Assembly (NCBI GenBank): GCA_002452815.1
Contig: DKFM01000017.1
Location: forward strand, 39,243-103,242
Origin: Rhodobacteraceae bacterium UBA6796
Lineage (GTDB): Bacteria; Pseudomonadota; Alphaproteobacteria; Rhodobacterales; Rhodobacteraceae
Direction of reading: 5' to 3'
Length of the DNA: 64,000 bases
Positions 1-9,411 of this stretch are shown one piece after another. A model generated the notes under the pieces. The model saw nothing but the letters and a program-made list of their open reading frames with translations, ran no database searches and was not told the DNA's origin. Position numbers and translations under genes: made by a program. Within the stretch, counting starts at the first letter, position 1, and each line of letters opens with the position of its first letter.

Positions 1-677
1 ACCTTTTCCATCAGCGCCTCGGCATAGGCCAGAACGGTCGCCACCAGCCGCGCATCGTCCGTGCCATGCAGCGCGATGTCCTGATCCAGTTCCCACAAGG
101 CACCATAAAGCGCGAGGCTCGGGTTATCGGTCAGCACCTCGTCGACCGCGCCGATCTCGACCGTGGTCTCGCCCGCCTGCGGCGCCAGCAGAAATGCCGT
201 CGCATTGCCAAAGACCGACAGCACCACCAGCGACTCCGCCGCCAGCAATTCGCCGAACTCGGCCCGCCGCGCCTCTGGCAGACGGCCTTCCAGATTGGCC
301 TGTTTCAGCTCGCGCAGGCCGGTCGCCTCGGCAAAGGCCTCGCCCAGGGCCAGCGCAATCGCCAGGGCGCGGCGCAGCGCCTGCAACACCGCCGCCTGCG
401 CCGGCGTGGGCAGATCGTCGCCCCCCACCGCCTGCACCCGTGCGGCCAGTTGCACGCCATCGGGGCGGGCGGTGGGCCGCGTCACCAGCCCCGGCGTGGT
501 TGACCGGAACCGGCGCGCGCCAGTGACGATGCCTGCCGAACGTTCTACCGGAGCGACCTCGGCCGCACGCGCCAGGCGCGGCGCATGGTCGAACCCCGCC
601 AGCATCGCCGCCGCCGCAGCGTAATGCGCCCGGATCGCCTCTTCGCGCAGTTCCATCTCGTCGCGCAATGCCGACAT
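1..677 (-). CDS. Hypothetical protein, 3' end beyond the window
   Basis: An open minus-strand frame begins with ATG at 677 and runs off the left edge without a stop, so about 225 residues are visible. It starts MSALRDEMELREEAIRAHY. It is Ala/Leu-rich and looks soluble and mostly helical, with no signal peptide, membrane segment or recognisable catalytic motif. Frame use (high GC at third positions) is that of a real gene. It follows 740-1885 and 1886-2962 on the same strand after 62 bases that hold a repeat arm, so it may belong to the same transcription unit. I do not recognise the family. Confidence 0.6.
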   Translation of the reverse strand, partial: MSALRDEMELREEAIRAHYAAAAAMLAGFDHAPRLARAAEVAPVERSAGIVTGARRFRSTTPGLVTRPTARPDGVQLAARVQAVGGDDLPTPAQAAVLQALRRALAIALALGEAFAEATGLRELKQANLEGRLPEARRAEFGELLAAESLVVLSVFGNATAFLLAPQAGETTVEIGAVDEVLTDNPSLALYGALWELDQDIALHGTDDARLVATVLAYAEALMEK

Positions 678-687
678 GCCTGACCTC

Positions 688-733
688 TTCTTCTTGGCTG
701 AAATACTCCGGGGGTCCGGGGGCTGGCCCCCGG
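688..733 (-). repeat. Dispersed intergenic repeat, single arm (copy 1)
   Basis: TTCTTCTTGGCTGAAATACT is followed by CCGGGGG and a short hairpin CCGGGGGCTGGCCCCCGG. It fills the gap between two minus-strand genes. It is the same arm seen at about eleven other places in the first 45 kb. Confidence 0.75.
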
Positions 734-739
734 CCTCGC

Positions 740-1885
740 TCAGCCGTAAACCATCACCCGGCCGGAGTGCCCGACCACGAATTTGCGCACCTCGCGAAAG
801 CCCTCGGGGTCTTTCTCGGCCAGCACCTGAAACGGGCGCTGCGGCAGGATGATCGCGCGGCTCATCCGGGTTGCGCCCAGATCGGCCCCGCGCCCCGAAA
901 ACGGATCGAGCGCAAAGACCTGCCGTTCGGTCGTCGAAAACCAGCCCTTCTCCAGCTCGACCCGCGTCGATTCCAGATCCTCGATCGTCCAGGCCAGCGC
1001 CCAATCCTCGCCCGCGGGGGCGCGCGCCTCGTCCAGAACCTCGCGGATCGGGCCGGTCTGCAGGGTGAAGGCGCTGGAATACATCGGCCCCAGATGGATG
1101 CGCCGCAGACGTTTGGGGTGCAGATCGTCGAAATCCGTATCGAAACCCTTGGCAATCGTCACCAGCTTCAGCCCGCCCACCGATTGCGCCAGCAGATGCG
1201 CCTGCACCTGCGCCCATCGCCCCTCGTCCTTGGGCAGCGCGGTGCGGCCGCTGTCTTCCAGATCCAGGATATAGACCACCGGCACATTCAGCTGGCTGTC
1301 ATAGACCGCCCAGTGAAGCGTATAGCCGCGCCGCCCCTGCGGCCGGTCGCCCGTCCATTCCGCCACCGGATGCATCTGCGGCCAGAACAGCCCGCCCGCC
1401 GCCAGCGCCTCGAAGTAAAGCCGCTGGCTCAGCGCATATTGCAGATCGGTGGGGATCGTGCGCGCGCCCACGATCTGCCGGATCATCCGGTCCTTCAGAT
1501 CGGCCTCGGGCGCCATTCCCGCCAGATGTTGCGCGGCCTGCGCGGCATCATTGGCCATCGCCACCAGCTCCTGATAGATCGGAAACCCGCTTTCATGCAG
1601 GTCGATCGTCAGATGCCGCCGCGCAGGCCCGGTGATCCGCCCCGCCACAAGGTATTTCAGCGACAGCGCCTGAAACGTGGCCGCAATCGCGCCGGCATAG
1701 CCGCTCAGGATCTCGGTCTCGCGCGTGGCCAGACTTTGATCTGCCTCCATCTCCTGCGCGACACTGGCCATCATCCGCGTAATCCGCGCGAATTTCGCGA
1801 AATAGCGCCGCGCGGCCAGATCGTCGTTCAGAACCTTGTGGTCATGGGTCAGGTCAAGCTTGGGGGTGGGGTCAAGATCGGGCAC
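740..1885 (-). CDS. Conserved-looking hypothetical protein, 381 aa
   Basis: The start is GTG at 1885, directly abutting the TAA of the upstream coiled-coil gene, with GGTGG as a plausible ribosome site inside that gene's end, so the two are almost certainly cotranscribed. The protein has a helical N-terminal half and a mixed C-terminal half with several Trp-rich stretches (FWPQMHPVAEW, YTLHWAVYD). No signal peptide or membrane segment is seen. I cannot assign a family or reaction. The tight coupling suggests it acts with the 1886-2962 product. Confidence 0.7.
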   Translation of the reverse strand: MPDLDPTPKLDLTHDHKVLNDDLAARRYFAKFARITRMMASVAQEMEADQSLATRETEILSGYAGAIAATFQALSLKYLVAGRITGPARRHLTIDLHESGFPIYQELVAMANDAAQAAQHLAGMAPEADLKDRMIRQIVGARTIPTDLQYALSQRLYFEALAAGGLFWPQMHPVAEWTGDRPQGRRGYTLHWAVYDSQLNVPVVYILDLEDSGRTALPKDEGRWAQVQAHLLAQSVGGLKLVTIAKGFDTDFDDLHPKRLRRIHLGPMYSSAFTLQTGPIREVLDEARAPAGEDWALAWTIEDLESTRVELEKGWFSTTERQVFALDPFSGRGADLGATRMSRAIILPQRPFQVLAEKDPEGFREVRKFVVGHSGRVMVYG

Positions 1886-2962
1886 TTAGCCACCATACAG
1901 GTTCTTGTCGTGTTTCTCGACAATCGCGGCAAAACGGCGGGCAAAGCGTTCGTCGGCCTTGGCCTTCTGTTCCAGCACCTTGCGGGCAAAGACCATGTGA
2001 TCCTCATGCGCCTCCAGCATCTCGGCCATCCGCGCATTGGTCGCAACGCCGATCCCGGCCATGGCGGTTTGCGCCTCCTGATCGGTTTTCACGCCGATCT
2101 CGTTGATCCGGTGCGCCACATCCTGCTGCTGCGCGGTTTTCAGCGATTTTGTCAGCGCATCATACAGCACCACGCGCTGCTTGGTGTCGGTCTGCAGCTT
2201 GTTGATCAGCACCATCTGCGTCGCCGCCTGGTTTTGCAGGCTGTCGACCCAGGTCTTGCCCTTCTCGATATAGCGCTCCAGCGTCTGGGATTTCGCCAGC
2301 TTGACCTGCTCGTCCTGCACCAGCGCGTTATAGCGCACATTCAGATCGGCCAGCTCGGTTTCCAACCGGGTGCGCGCCGCCGCGTCCTGCTCGACCGCGA
2401 TCTTGTTTTCCAGTTCAATAATCTTGGGGTCCATCGCCTGAATATCGGCACGGATCTGTTCCAACTCGGCCACGGTCGCCTCGCGCTCGTCCAGCGTGCC
2501 GGTCAGGTTCGCCTCGACCTTGGCCTTCTGCTCGTTCAGCACCGCCAGCTGGCCATCCAGCAGCTTCACGATGGTGTCGGATTTCGCGATCAGGTCCTGC
2601 AGCTTCGCGTCGATCGAGGCCGACCGCAGCCGCTCCTGCCGCATCGCCTCCGACTTGCCGCGCGCAAAGACCCCGACGAAACTCTCCCACCCGGTTTTCG
2701 ACCGCATCTCGTCGAAATCCTTGGAAAACCCCGCCGTCACATCGTCCAGCCCCATGATAAGCTCGGCGATATTGGCATTCATCGCGTCCGCATGGGCCTG
2801 CACATCGGCCAGCGTGGCGTTTTCAATGTCGAAGGTCTCGGCCTCGGCGGTGCCCAGCTTGGCGCGCGCCGTTTCGATCCGGCTTGTGATCTCGGACATC
2901 TTGGCCTGCGCCTCGGCCATCTGCCGCTGACTTTCCGCGATCTGGGTTTCAAAACCGGCCAT
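1886..2962 (-). CDS. Long coiled-coil protein of unknown function
   Basis: This protein of about 358 residues is almost entirely alpha-helical, with heptad-like runs rich in E, K, Q, A and L and no cysteine-based or nucleotide-binding motif. It has no signal peptide. I chose ATG 2962 (MAGFETQIAE) because GGAGGG lies 4 bases upstream; an in-frame ATG at 2986 would add MSLTLEGR but has a poorly spaced ribosome site. The architecture is vaguely like TelA-type (toxic anion resistance) helical proteins, but I see no diagnostic TelA motif. It is the first gene of a unit with 740-1885 and perhaps 1-677. Confidence 0.7.
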   Translation of the reverse strand: MAGFETQIAESQRQMAEAQAKMSEITSRIETARAKLGTAEAETFDIENATLADVQAHADAMNANIAELIMGLDDVTAGFSKDFDEMRSKTGWESFVGVFARGKSEAMRQERLRSASIDAKLQDLIAKSDTIVKLLDGQLAVLNEQKAKVEANLTGTLDEREATVAELEQIRADIQAMDPKIIELENKIAVEQDAAARTRLETELADLNVRYNALVQDEQVKLAKSQTLERYIEKGKTWVDSLQNQAATQMVLINKLQTDTKQRVVLYDALTKSLKTAQQQDVAHRINEIGVKTDQEAQTAMAGIGVATNARMAEMLEAHEDHMVFARKVLEQKAKADERFARRFAAIVEKHDKNLYGG

Positions 2963-3110
2963 CCGACCCTCCAATGTTAAACTCATTTACAAATGGGAGC
3001 CCTCCGCCCCCGCGCAAGACCCCTTCGCTCGAAACGCTAGCGAAATCGTTCCCGCGCCGCCACCGCTTTTGCACATTTACGCGCGCCGATCCCGGGGGTA
3101 GCGTGGTGTC

Positions 3111-4397
3111 ATGGACCTGGCCCAACGCATCCGTTTCGAGATCGACCGGCGCCGCGACGATCTGATCGCGCTGACGCAGGACCTGATCCGTATTCCGACA
3201 TTGAACCCGCCCGGCCGCCACTATCGCGAGATTTGCGACTATCTGGCCGAACGCCTGGCCCACCGCGGCTTTGCGATAGAGCTGATCCGCGCCCATGACG
3301 CCCCGGGCGATTGTGACGCCTATCCGCGCTGGAACCTTGTCGCGCGGCGCGCGGGCGCATCCCCCGGCGAGTGCGTGCATTTCAACAGCCATCACGACGT
3401 GGTCGAAGTGGGCCACGGCTGGACCCGCGATCCGTTCGGTGGCGAACTCGAAGGCGACCGGATCTATGGCCGCGGGGCATGCGACATGAAAGGTGGACTT
3501 GCCGCCTCGGTCATCGCCGCCGAAGCCTTCATCGCCGCCTGCCCAGACTACCGGGGTGCCATCGAGATTTCCGCCACCGCGGACGAGGAATCGGGCGGCT
3601 ATGGCGGCGTGGCCTATCTGGCCGCGCAGGGCTATTTCGATCCGGGCCGGGTGCAGCATGTCATCATCCCCGAACCGCTGCACAAGGATCAGATCTGCCT
3701 TGGCCATCGCGGCGTCTGGTGGGCCGAGATCGAAACGCAGGGCCGCATCGCGCATGGGTCGATGCCTTTCTTAGGCGATTGCGCGGTGCGGCACATGGGC
3801 GCGGTGCTGGCCGAGATCGAGGCGACGCTGATGCCGCTTCTGGCCAGCAAACACACCGCAATGCCGGTCATCCCGCCCGGCGCGCGGCAATCCACGCTCA
3901 ACATCAATTCGATCCACGGCGGCGCACCCGAACCCGAAGCGGGCTCCACCGGCCTGCCCGCGCCCTGCGTGCCCGACCGCTGCCGCATCATCATCGACCG
4001 CCGTTTCCTGATCGAGGAACAGATCGACGAGGTGAAGGCCGAGGTCACCCGGCTGCTGGAACGCGTCAAGGCGCAGCGCCCGAGCTTTGCCTATGAAATC
4101 CGCGATCTGTTCGAGGTGCAGCCGACGATGACCGACCGCGACGCACCGGTGGTGCGTTCGACGGCCGCCGCCATCGCCGCCGTGCTGGGCCGCGAGGCCG
4201 CCTATGTCGTCAGCCCCGGCACCTATGATCAGAAACATATCGACCGGATCGGGCGACTGAAGAACTGTATCGCCTATGGCCCGGGCGAACTGGCGCTGGC
4301 GCATCAGCCCGACGAATGGATCAGCGTCACCGACATGACCGACAGTGCCAAGGTGATGGCACTGGTTCTGGCCGAATTACTGGCCCCGGCGGGTTAG
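3111..4397 (+). CDS. M20 family metallopeptidase (ArgE/DapE-like deacylase)
   Basis: This 428-residue cytoplasmic hydrolase belongs to the acetylornithine deacetylase / succinyl-diaminopimelate desuccinylase superfamily, which uses two zinc ions to cleave N-acyl groups or small peptides. The metal ligands are in place: HHD at 94-96, Asp125 in GACDMKGG and the catalytic DEE at 158-160. The length is usual for the family. The true substrate cannot be read from sequence; neither arg nor dap genes are neighbours. It is divergent from the coiled-coil operon and convergent with panC, with a large inverted repeat between the latter two. Confidence 0.85.
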   Translation: MDLAQRIRFEIDRRRDDLIALTQDLIRIPTLNPPGRHYREICDYLAERLAHRGFAIELIRAHDAPGDCDAYPRWNLVARRAGASPGECVHFNSHHDVVEVGHGWTRDPFGGELEGDRIYGRGACDMKGGLAASVIAAEAFIAACPDYRGAIEISATADEESGGYGGVAYLAAQGYFDPGRVQHVIIPEPLHKDQICLGHRGVWWAEIETQGRIAHGSMPFLGDCAVRHMGAVLAEIEATLMPLLASKHTAMPVIPPGARQSTLNINSIHGGAPEPEAGSTGLPAPCVPDRCRIIIDRRFLIEEQIDEVKAEVTRLLERVKAQRPSFAYEIRDLFEVQPTMTDRDAPVVRSTAAAIAAVLGREAAYVVSPGTYDQKHIDRIGRLKNCIAYGPGELALAHQPDEWISVTDMTDSAKVMALVLAELLAPAG

Positions 4398-4510
4398 GGG
4401 GGCGCTGCCCCCCGCTTCGCTCCCCCCGGGATATTTGGGCCAAGATGAAAAGCGGTTTTCCTTCATCTTGGCCCAAATATCCCGGGGGTCCGGGGGCGGC
4501 GCCCCCGGCG
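4397..4510. repeat. Dispersed repeat, perfect inverted pair between convergent genes (copy 2)
   Basis: Arms 4423-4449 and 4462-4488 are perfect 27-base reverse complements (CCCCCGGGATATTTGGGCCA and on through AGATGAA). Small G/C hairpins flank them (GGGGGCGCTGCCCCC, and CCGGGGGCGGCGCCCCCGG). It sits between two converging 3' ends and could act as a bidirectional terminator. It is the most complete copy of the family. Confidence 0.85.
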
Positions 4511-4514
4511 CGGA

Positions 4515-5354
4515 TCACACCGCGATATTGTCGATCAGGCGCACATCGCCCAGCTGCGCGGCCACCAGCATCCGCGCGGGTTCGCTGAGGTTTGTCATCG
4601 GGCGCAGCCCTTCGACGCTGCGCAACTCCAGATATTCGACCGCACCGAACCCCGCTTCCAGGATCGCCGCCTGCGCGTTCATCAGCGTCTCGCCCACCGG
4701 CGCGCCATCGCGAATTTCGGCAGCGGCGGCCTGCATGATCTGGTGCAGCGCGGGTGCCTGCGCGCGTTCCGCCGCCGACAGCCGCACGTTGCGCGACGAC
4801 ATCGCCAGCCCGTCGGCCTCGCGGATCGTCGGGCAGCCGATGATCCTGATCGGGATGTTCAGATCCTCGACCAGGCGGCGCACCACCTGCAATTGCTGCC
4901 AGTCCTTCTCGCCGAAGAAGGCGCGGCCCGCCTGGGTCATACCGAAGAGCTTGCTGACCACCGTCGCCACACCGTCGAAATGGCCGGGGCGGAAGGCGCC
5001 TTCCAGCGGCTCCGACACGCCCGACACCGACACCGTGGTGGCGAACCCGTCGGGATAAACCTCGTCCACACCCGGCGCGAACAGCACGTCGACGCCCTCG
5101 GCCTCGAGCAGTGCCAGATCATGCGCCTCGTCGCGCGGGTATTTCGTCAGGTCGTCGGGGTTGTTGAACTGCATCGGGTTGACGAAGATCGTCACGATCA
5201 CCCGGTCCGACTGTTCGCGCGCAGCCCGCGCCAGACTGAGGTGCCCGTCATGCAGCGCCCCCATCGTCGGCACCACGCCCACCAGCATGCCAGAGCGTTT
5301 CCACGCGGCCACCTTCTCGCGCAGCTCGGCCGAGGTGCGGATCACTTGCGTCAT
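4515..5354 (-). CDS. panC: Pantothenate synthetase
   Basis: Pantoate-beta-alanine ligase (279 aa) joins pantoate to beta-alanine with ATP, the last step of vitamin B5 synthesis. The N-terminal [17 protein letters not shown] carries the HIGH-like nucleotide-binding motif, and the central [20 protein letters not shown] matches the family signature. Its ATG overlaps the panB stop by 4 bases (ATGA), showing translational coupling; GAGGTG lies upstream. Length and motifs are complete. Confidence 0.95.
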   Translation of the reverse strand: MTQVIRTSAELREKVAAWKRSGMLVGVVPTMGALHDGHLSLARAAREQSDRVIVTIFVNPMQFNNPDDLTKYPRDEAHDLALLEAEGVDVLFAPGVDEVYPDGFATTVSVSGVSEPLEGAFRPGHFDGVATVVSKLFGMTQAGRAFFGEKDWQQLQVVRRLVEDLNIPIRIIGCPTIREADGLAMSSRNVRLSAAERAQAPALHQIMQAAAAEIRDGAPVGETLMNAQAAILEAGFGAVEYLELRSVEGLRPMTNLSEPARMLVAAQLGDVRLIDNIAV

Positions 5355-6175
5355 TTTTTCACCTCGTCGGCAAAGACATTTTCGGGCGCCGGGAAGGTGC
5401 GGTCGCGCACCTCGGCGGCATAGGCGGCAATCGCGGCTTCGCCATCGGCGCCCAGAGTGCCGAAGCGTTTTACGAATTTCGGCTTGAAGGCGGTGAACAG
5501 GCCCAGCATGTCATCGACGACCAGCACCTGGCCATCGCAGCCTGCGCTGGCCCCGATACCCACGGTCGGAATGGCGATTTCGGCGGTGATCCGATCGGCC
5601 AGGCTGGCGGGCACTTTCTCCAGCACCACGGCAAAGGCGCCAGCGGCGGCCACCGCCTGCGCATCTGCCATCAGCCGCGCGCCATCCTCGCCCCGGCCCT
5701 GCACCTTGTAGCCGCCGAACACGTTGACCGATTGCGGCGTCAGCCCGATATGCGCCATCACCGGAATGCCGCGCGTCACCAGAAAGGCGATGGTCTGCGC
5801 CATATGCACGCCGCCTTCCAGCTTGACCGCCCCCGCGCCGGTTTCCGCCATCAGCCGGGCGGCGTTGCGGAACGCCTGTTCCGGGCTTTCCTCGTAACTG
5901 CCAAACGGCATGTCGATGACCATGCAGGCGCGGTCGAGCCCGCGTGCCACCGCCTGCCCATGCAGCACCATCATCTCCATCGTGACGCCCAGGGTCGAGG
6001 GCAGGCCATGCAGCACCATCCCCACCGAATCCCCGACCAGCACCAGATCGACATGGGCATCCATCATCCGCGCCATCGGTGTGGTATAGGCGGTCAGGCA
6101 CACGATCGGCGCGCCCCCCTTCATCGCGGCGATATCAGTCGGCATCAGCTGCCGCACGGCTCCGGTTGCACTCAT
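5351..6175 (-). CDS. panB: Ketopantoate hydroxymethyltransferase
   Basis: 3-methyl-2-oxobutanoate hydroxymethyltransferase (274 aa) transfers a one-carbon unit from methylene-THF to alpha-ketoisovalerate, the first committed step to pantothenate. Visible family marks are [24 protein letters not shown] near the N terminus (Mg-binding Asp), [15 protein letters not shown] and [14 protein letters not shown]. It is the first gene of a panBC operon and overlaps panC by 4 bases. About 200 bases of non-coding DNA precede it, shared with the divergent binding-protein gene. Confidence 0.95.
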   Translation of the reverse strand: MSATGAVRQLMPTDIAAMKGGAPIVCLTAYTTPMARMMDAHVDLVLVGDSVGMVLHGLPSTLGVTMEMMVLHGQAVARGLDRACMVIDMPFGSYEESPEQAFRNAARLMAETGAGAVKLEGGVHMAQTIAFLVTRGIPVMAHIGLTPQSVNVFGGYKVQGRGEDGARLMADAQAVAAAGAFAVVLEKVPASLADRITAEIAIPTVGIGASAGCDGQVLVVDDMLGLFTAFKPKFVKRFGTLGADGEAAIAAYAAEVRDRTFPAPENVFADEVKK

Positions 6176-6372
6176 CGCGCCCTCCTTCTCCCTGAGGCGC
6201 AGACATAACGGCCCGCGGCCTGTATTGCAAAGACAGAAATGCCGCGCCGCAGCGCCGCGGGGGAAGGCGTCGCCGCGTTTCCCCCTGTATCACCCGCGCC
6301 CAAATACCTTGATCATGGGGTAGATCGGGTCAATCATGCCCGCACCGTCACGCCACCATGAAGGAGGGCCGA

Positions 6373-7845
6373 ATGACCCACCGCCTGCTGATCCCTGCCG
6401 CCGCTTTCGCGCTTTGCGCCTCGGCGGCCTGGGCCGCGCCCGATGCGATCACCCTTGGCATGGTGCTGGAGCCGCCAAACCTCGACCCGACTGCGGGCGC
6501 CGCCGCGGCGATCGACGAGGTGGTCTATGCCAATGTCTTCGAAGGTCTGACCCGGTTCGGCCCCGATGGCGCGGTGCTGCCCGCGCTTGCGCAAAGCTGG
6601 GACGTGTCCGAGGACGGCACTGCCTACACCTTCCATCTGGTCACCGGCGCCACCTTCCACGATGGCAGCGCCTTCGACGCCGAGGATGTGAAATTCAGCC
6701 TTGATCGCGCCCGCGCCGAGGACAGTGCCAATGCGCAAAAGGCACTGTTCACCGGGATCGAGGCGGTCGAGGTGATCGACCCGGCCACGGTGCGCGTCAC
6801 GCTGGCCGCGCCCGATGGCGCACTGCCGTTCAAGCTGGCCTGGGGCGATGCGGTGATCCTGGCGCCCGAAACCGCGCCCGAGGCTGCGCCCCATCCCATC
6901 GGCACCGGGCCCTTCGTCTTTGCCGACTGGGTGCAGGGCGATCATGTCACGCTGACTGCCAACCCTGCCTATTGGGGGGTGAAACCGGCGCTGGCGACGG
7001 CCACCTTCCGCTTCATCTCGGACCCGACGGCGGCCTTTGCCGCGATGATGGCGGGCGATGTCGATGCCTTCCCGAACTTCCCGGCGCCCGAAACGCTGGC
7101 GCAATTTCAGGCCGACCCGCGGTTCAAGGTGATTGTCGGCTCGACCGAGGGCGAGACGATCCTCGCGATGAACAACCGCCAGCCGCCGCTCGACAACATC
7201 AAGGTGCGCGAGGCCATCGCCCATGCGATCAACCGTCAGGACGTGATCGACGGCGCGATGTTCGGCTACGGCACACCGATCGGCACGCACTTCGCCCCGC
7301 ATAACCCCGATTACCAGGATCTGACCGCGCTGTCGGCCTATGACCCGGAAAAATCGAAGGCCCTGCTGGCCGAGGCGGGGGTCGGCGATCTGACCCTGCG
7401 GCTTGCGCTGCCGCCGCCCACCTATGCCCGCCGCGGCGGCGAGATCATCGCGGCGCAGCTGGCGCAGGTCGGCATCAAGACCGAGGTCAGCAATCTGGAA
7501 TGGGCGCAATGGCTCGAACAGGTGTTCAAGGGGCATGACTTCGACCTGACCATCGTCAGCCATACCGAACCGGCCGATATCAACATCTATGCCCGCCCGG
7601 ATTATTACTTCGGCTATGGCAAGCCCGACTTCGTCGCGCTGATGGATCAGCTGAGCGCCGCCTCCGACCCTGCCGAACGCAGCGCACTGAACCATCAGGC
7701 CGAAGAGATGATCGCGAAAGACTACGTCAACGCCTATCTGTTCCAGCTGGCCAAGACAGGCGTCGCCAATGCCAGGATCGAAGGTCTGTGGGAAAACGCC
7801 CCGACCCAGGCCAATGACCTGAGCGCGGTGCATTGGGTCGACTGA
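6373..7845 (+). CDS. ABC transporter substrate-binding protein, peptide/nickel family 5
   Basis: This 490-residue periplasmic solute-binding protein (SBP_bac_5 type) starts at ATG 6373, with AAGGAGGG 4 bases upstream. MTHRLLIPAAAFALCASAAWA is a clear signal peptide. The mature part shows the family core (VYANVFEGLTRFGPDG; SEDGTAYTFHLVTGATFHDG; AEDVKFSLDRA). No permease gene is adjacent; the nearest permease/ATPase set without its own binding protein lies at 13.3-16.7 kb, and partnership is an inference. Ligand could be an oligopeptide or an unrelated small molecule, as the family is broad. Confidence 0.88.
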   Translation: MTHRLLIPAAAFALCASAAWAAPDAITLGMVLEPPNLDPTAGAAAAIDEVVYANVFEGLTRFGPDGAVLPALAQSWDVSEDGTAYTFHLVTGATFHDGSAFDAEDVKFSLDRARAEDSANAQKALFTGIEAVEVIDPATVRVTLAAPDGALPFKLAWGDAVILAPETAPEAAPHPIGTGPFVFADWVQGDHVTLTANPAYWGVKPALATATFRFISDPTAAFAAMMAGDVDAFPNFPAPETLAQFQADPRFKVIVGSTEGETILAMNNRQPPLDNIKVREAIAHAINRQDVIDGAMFGYGTPIGTHFAPHNPDYQDLTALSAYDPEKSKALLAEAGVGDLTLRLALPPPTYARRGGEIIAAQLAQVGIKTEVSNLEWAQWLEQVFKGHDFDLTIVSHTEPADINIYARPDYYFGYGKPDFVALMDQLSAASDPAERSALNHQAEEMIAKDYVNAYLFQLAKTGVANARIEGLWENAPTQANDLSAVHWVD

Positions 7846-7860
7846 CCCAGGCCGCGCCCT

Positions 7861-7908
7861 TTCTTTCTGGCCCAAATATTCCGGGGATCCGGGGGCGGCG
7901 CCCCCGGC
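7861..7908 (-). repeat. Dispersed intergenic repeat, single arm (copy 3)
   Basis: TTCTTTCTGGCCCAAATATTCCGGGG is followed by the hairpin CCGGGGGCGGCGCCCCCGG. It lies between the binding-protein and cupin genes, both on the plus strand; the arm points the other way from copies 8 and 12. Confidence 0.75.
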
Positions 7909-7943
7909 CTTCCCGCATCAACGCCTCGCCACTCAAGGACATC

Positions 7944-8285
7944 ATGCTGCTGCAAGCCCTCACCCCCGCCGCCACCGACCCTGAAACCAGCCGCCCGGAC
8001 CCCGAAAAACTGATCTCGGGCGATCCCATCCATACCACCTGGAACGTCGAGGACGACCGCGGGCTGTATTGCGGGATCTGGCAATCCACACCCGGCGCCT
8101 GGCGCTGTTCCTATGACGAATGGGAATATTGCCGCATCCTGTCCGGGCGCGCGGTCATCACCGGCGACGATGGCAGCCGGCTTGAGGTAGGCCCCGGCGA
8201 CAGCTTCATCCTGCGCCCGGGGTTTACCGGCCGCTGGGAGGTGCTGGAAACGATCCGAAAGGACTACGTCATCCTGTTTCGCTGA
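7944..8285 (+). CDS. Small cupin-domain protein (cupin_3 / EutQ-like)
   Basis: This single-domain cupin of 113 residues starts at ATG 7944, with AAGGA upstream. The beta-barrel signature is visible in W-R-CSYDEWEYCRILSGRAVIT followed by LEVGPGDSFILRPGFTGRWEV. Such DUF861-type cupins are small-molecule-binding or isomerase-like proteins, and no reaction can be assigned. It is followed by a strong terminator. The upstream 98 bases hold repeat copy 3, so it may have its own promoter. Confidence 0.8.
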   Translation: MLLQALTPAATDPETSRPDPEKLISGDPIHTTWNVEDDRGLYCGIWQSTPGAWRCSYDEWEYCRILSGRAVITGDDGSRLEVGPGDSFILRPGFTGRWEVLETIRKDYVILFR

Positions 8286-8307
8286 ACGCTGAACGCGCAA
8301 CGCAGTG

Positions 8308-8342
8308 AAAAAGGCCGGGGTCTGTGCGCCCCGGCCTTTTTT
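8308..8342. terminator. Bidirectional intrinsic terminator after the cupin gene
   Basis: GAAAAAGGCCGGGG, an 8-base loop, then CCCCGGCCTTTTTTC forms a strong GC stem with A and T tracts on either side. It serves the converging cupin and L,D-transpeptidase genes. Confidence 0.9.
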
Positions 8343-8366
8343 CATCAGTGCATCCTGTCCGAAGGC

Positions 8367-9230
8367 TCAGTTCAGCCCGCGCAGCTCAGCCTCGCGGGCC
8401 TCGGCAGAGGCCACGGCGGCGGCGTGTTCCTGCGCCTCGACGGTGCCCAGATCGGGCACGATCCCCGCCTCATAGGCCGCCTGATCCGCCTCGATCGCGG
8501 CGGTATCCGAGGCCGAGACCAGATAACCGGTGTGCAGCTCGACAACCGGGCCTTCCATCGCCAGGCTTTCCTCGCGCGAGCGGACCTTGACGCGGGTGCC
8601 CAGTTCCATCTCGTCATACATGTCGATGACATCCTGGTTGAACAGCCGGATACAGCCCGCCGACGTGGCCTTGCCGATCGAGCTGGGGTCCATCGTGCCA
8701 TGAATGCGGTAATAGGTATCCTTGCCGCCGCGATAGAGATACAGCGCCCGCGCGCCCAGCGGATTATCAAGCCCGCCCGGCAGGCCGCCCGCCAGAGGGC
8801 CATACAGATCGGGGTCGGTGCGGATCATGTTCTTGGTCGGCGTCCAGGAAGGGTATTCCTCCTTGCGGCGCACCACGGCCTCGCCCTTGAAGCCGCGGCC
8901 TTCCTTGCCGACCGCAATGCCGAAGCGCATCGCCTTGCCCGGCTCGACGACGTGATAAAGCAGCCGCGCATACGGGTCGACAACGATGGTGCCCGGCGCC
9001 TCGGGGCCGTCATAGGCCACCCATTGCCGCCGGTTGCGCGCGGTCAGATAGGCCGGGTTGACGGCAGGCACCAGACGGTCACCATCGGGCCGGGCCTGAT
9101 ATTCCGGCGGGACATTGGCGCTCGAATAGGTGCTGGTCGGCGAATTCGGGTCCCCCGCACATCCCGCCAGAACCGCCACAGCCCCAAGCGCCAGCGCAGC
9201 ATGGCGCAGACCGGAAATAGACAACCACAC
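8367..9230 (-). CDS. L,D-transpeptidase lipoprotein (YkuD domain)
   Basis: A YkuD-fold enzyme of 287 residues that makes or edits non-classical peptidoglycan cross-links, or ties proteins to peptidoglycan. The signal ends in a lipobox LAGC (Cys24), so it is probably a membrane-anchored periplasmic lipoprotein. The catalytic motif is complete: HG at 177-178 and SAGC at 190-193 followed by IRL. The start is GTG 9230; no strong ribosome site is evident, so the exact start is uncertain by a few codons. It stands alone between two terminator or promoter regions. Confidence 0.88.
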   Translation of the reverse strand: MWLSISGLRHAALALGAVAVLAGCAGDPNSPTSTYSSANVPPEYQARPDGDRLVPAVNPAYLTARNRRQWVAYDGPEAPGTIVVDPYARLLYHVVEPGKAMRFGIAVGKEGRGFKGEAVVRRKEEYPSWTPTKNMIRTDPDLYGPLAGGLPGGLDNPLGARALYLYRGGKDTYYRIHGTMDPSSIGKATSAGCIRLFNQDVIDMYDEMELGTRVKVRSREESLAMEGPVVELHTGYLVSASDTAAIEADQAAYEAGIVPDLGTVEAQEHAAAVASAEAREAELRGLN

Positions 9231-9411
9231 GATACCAATCCCCCAGATTTTCCGAATCCCGGGCGGCAGAACCCGGACTGTCGCGTATCAGCCCAATCTG
9301 CCCCCTCTCCGTCAACCCCCCGGCACGCCATCGGTTCCCGACTGTGACCCGGACAAAGCAAAACCCGCGCAGAAACCTGCGCGGGTGGCCGTATTTACCC
9401 GGACGAAGGGC

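Noticed and set aside
668..2980. A 770-residue open frame on the plus strand, opposite the coiled-coil and 381-aa genes
   Set aside because: It is rich in His, Arg, Gln and Leu in the pattern of an antisense shadow in GC-rich DNA, and it mirrors two well-formed genes.
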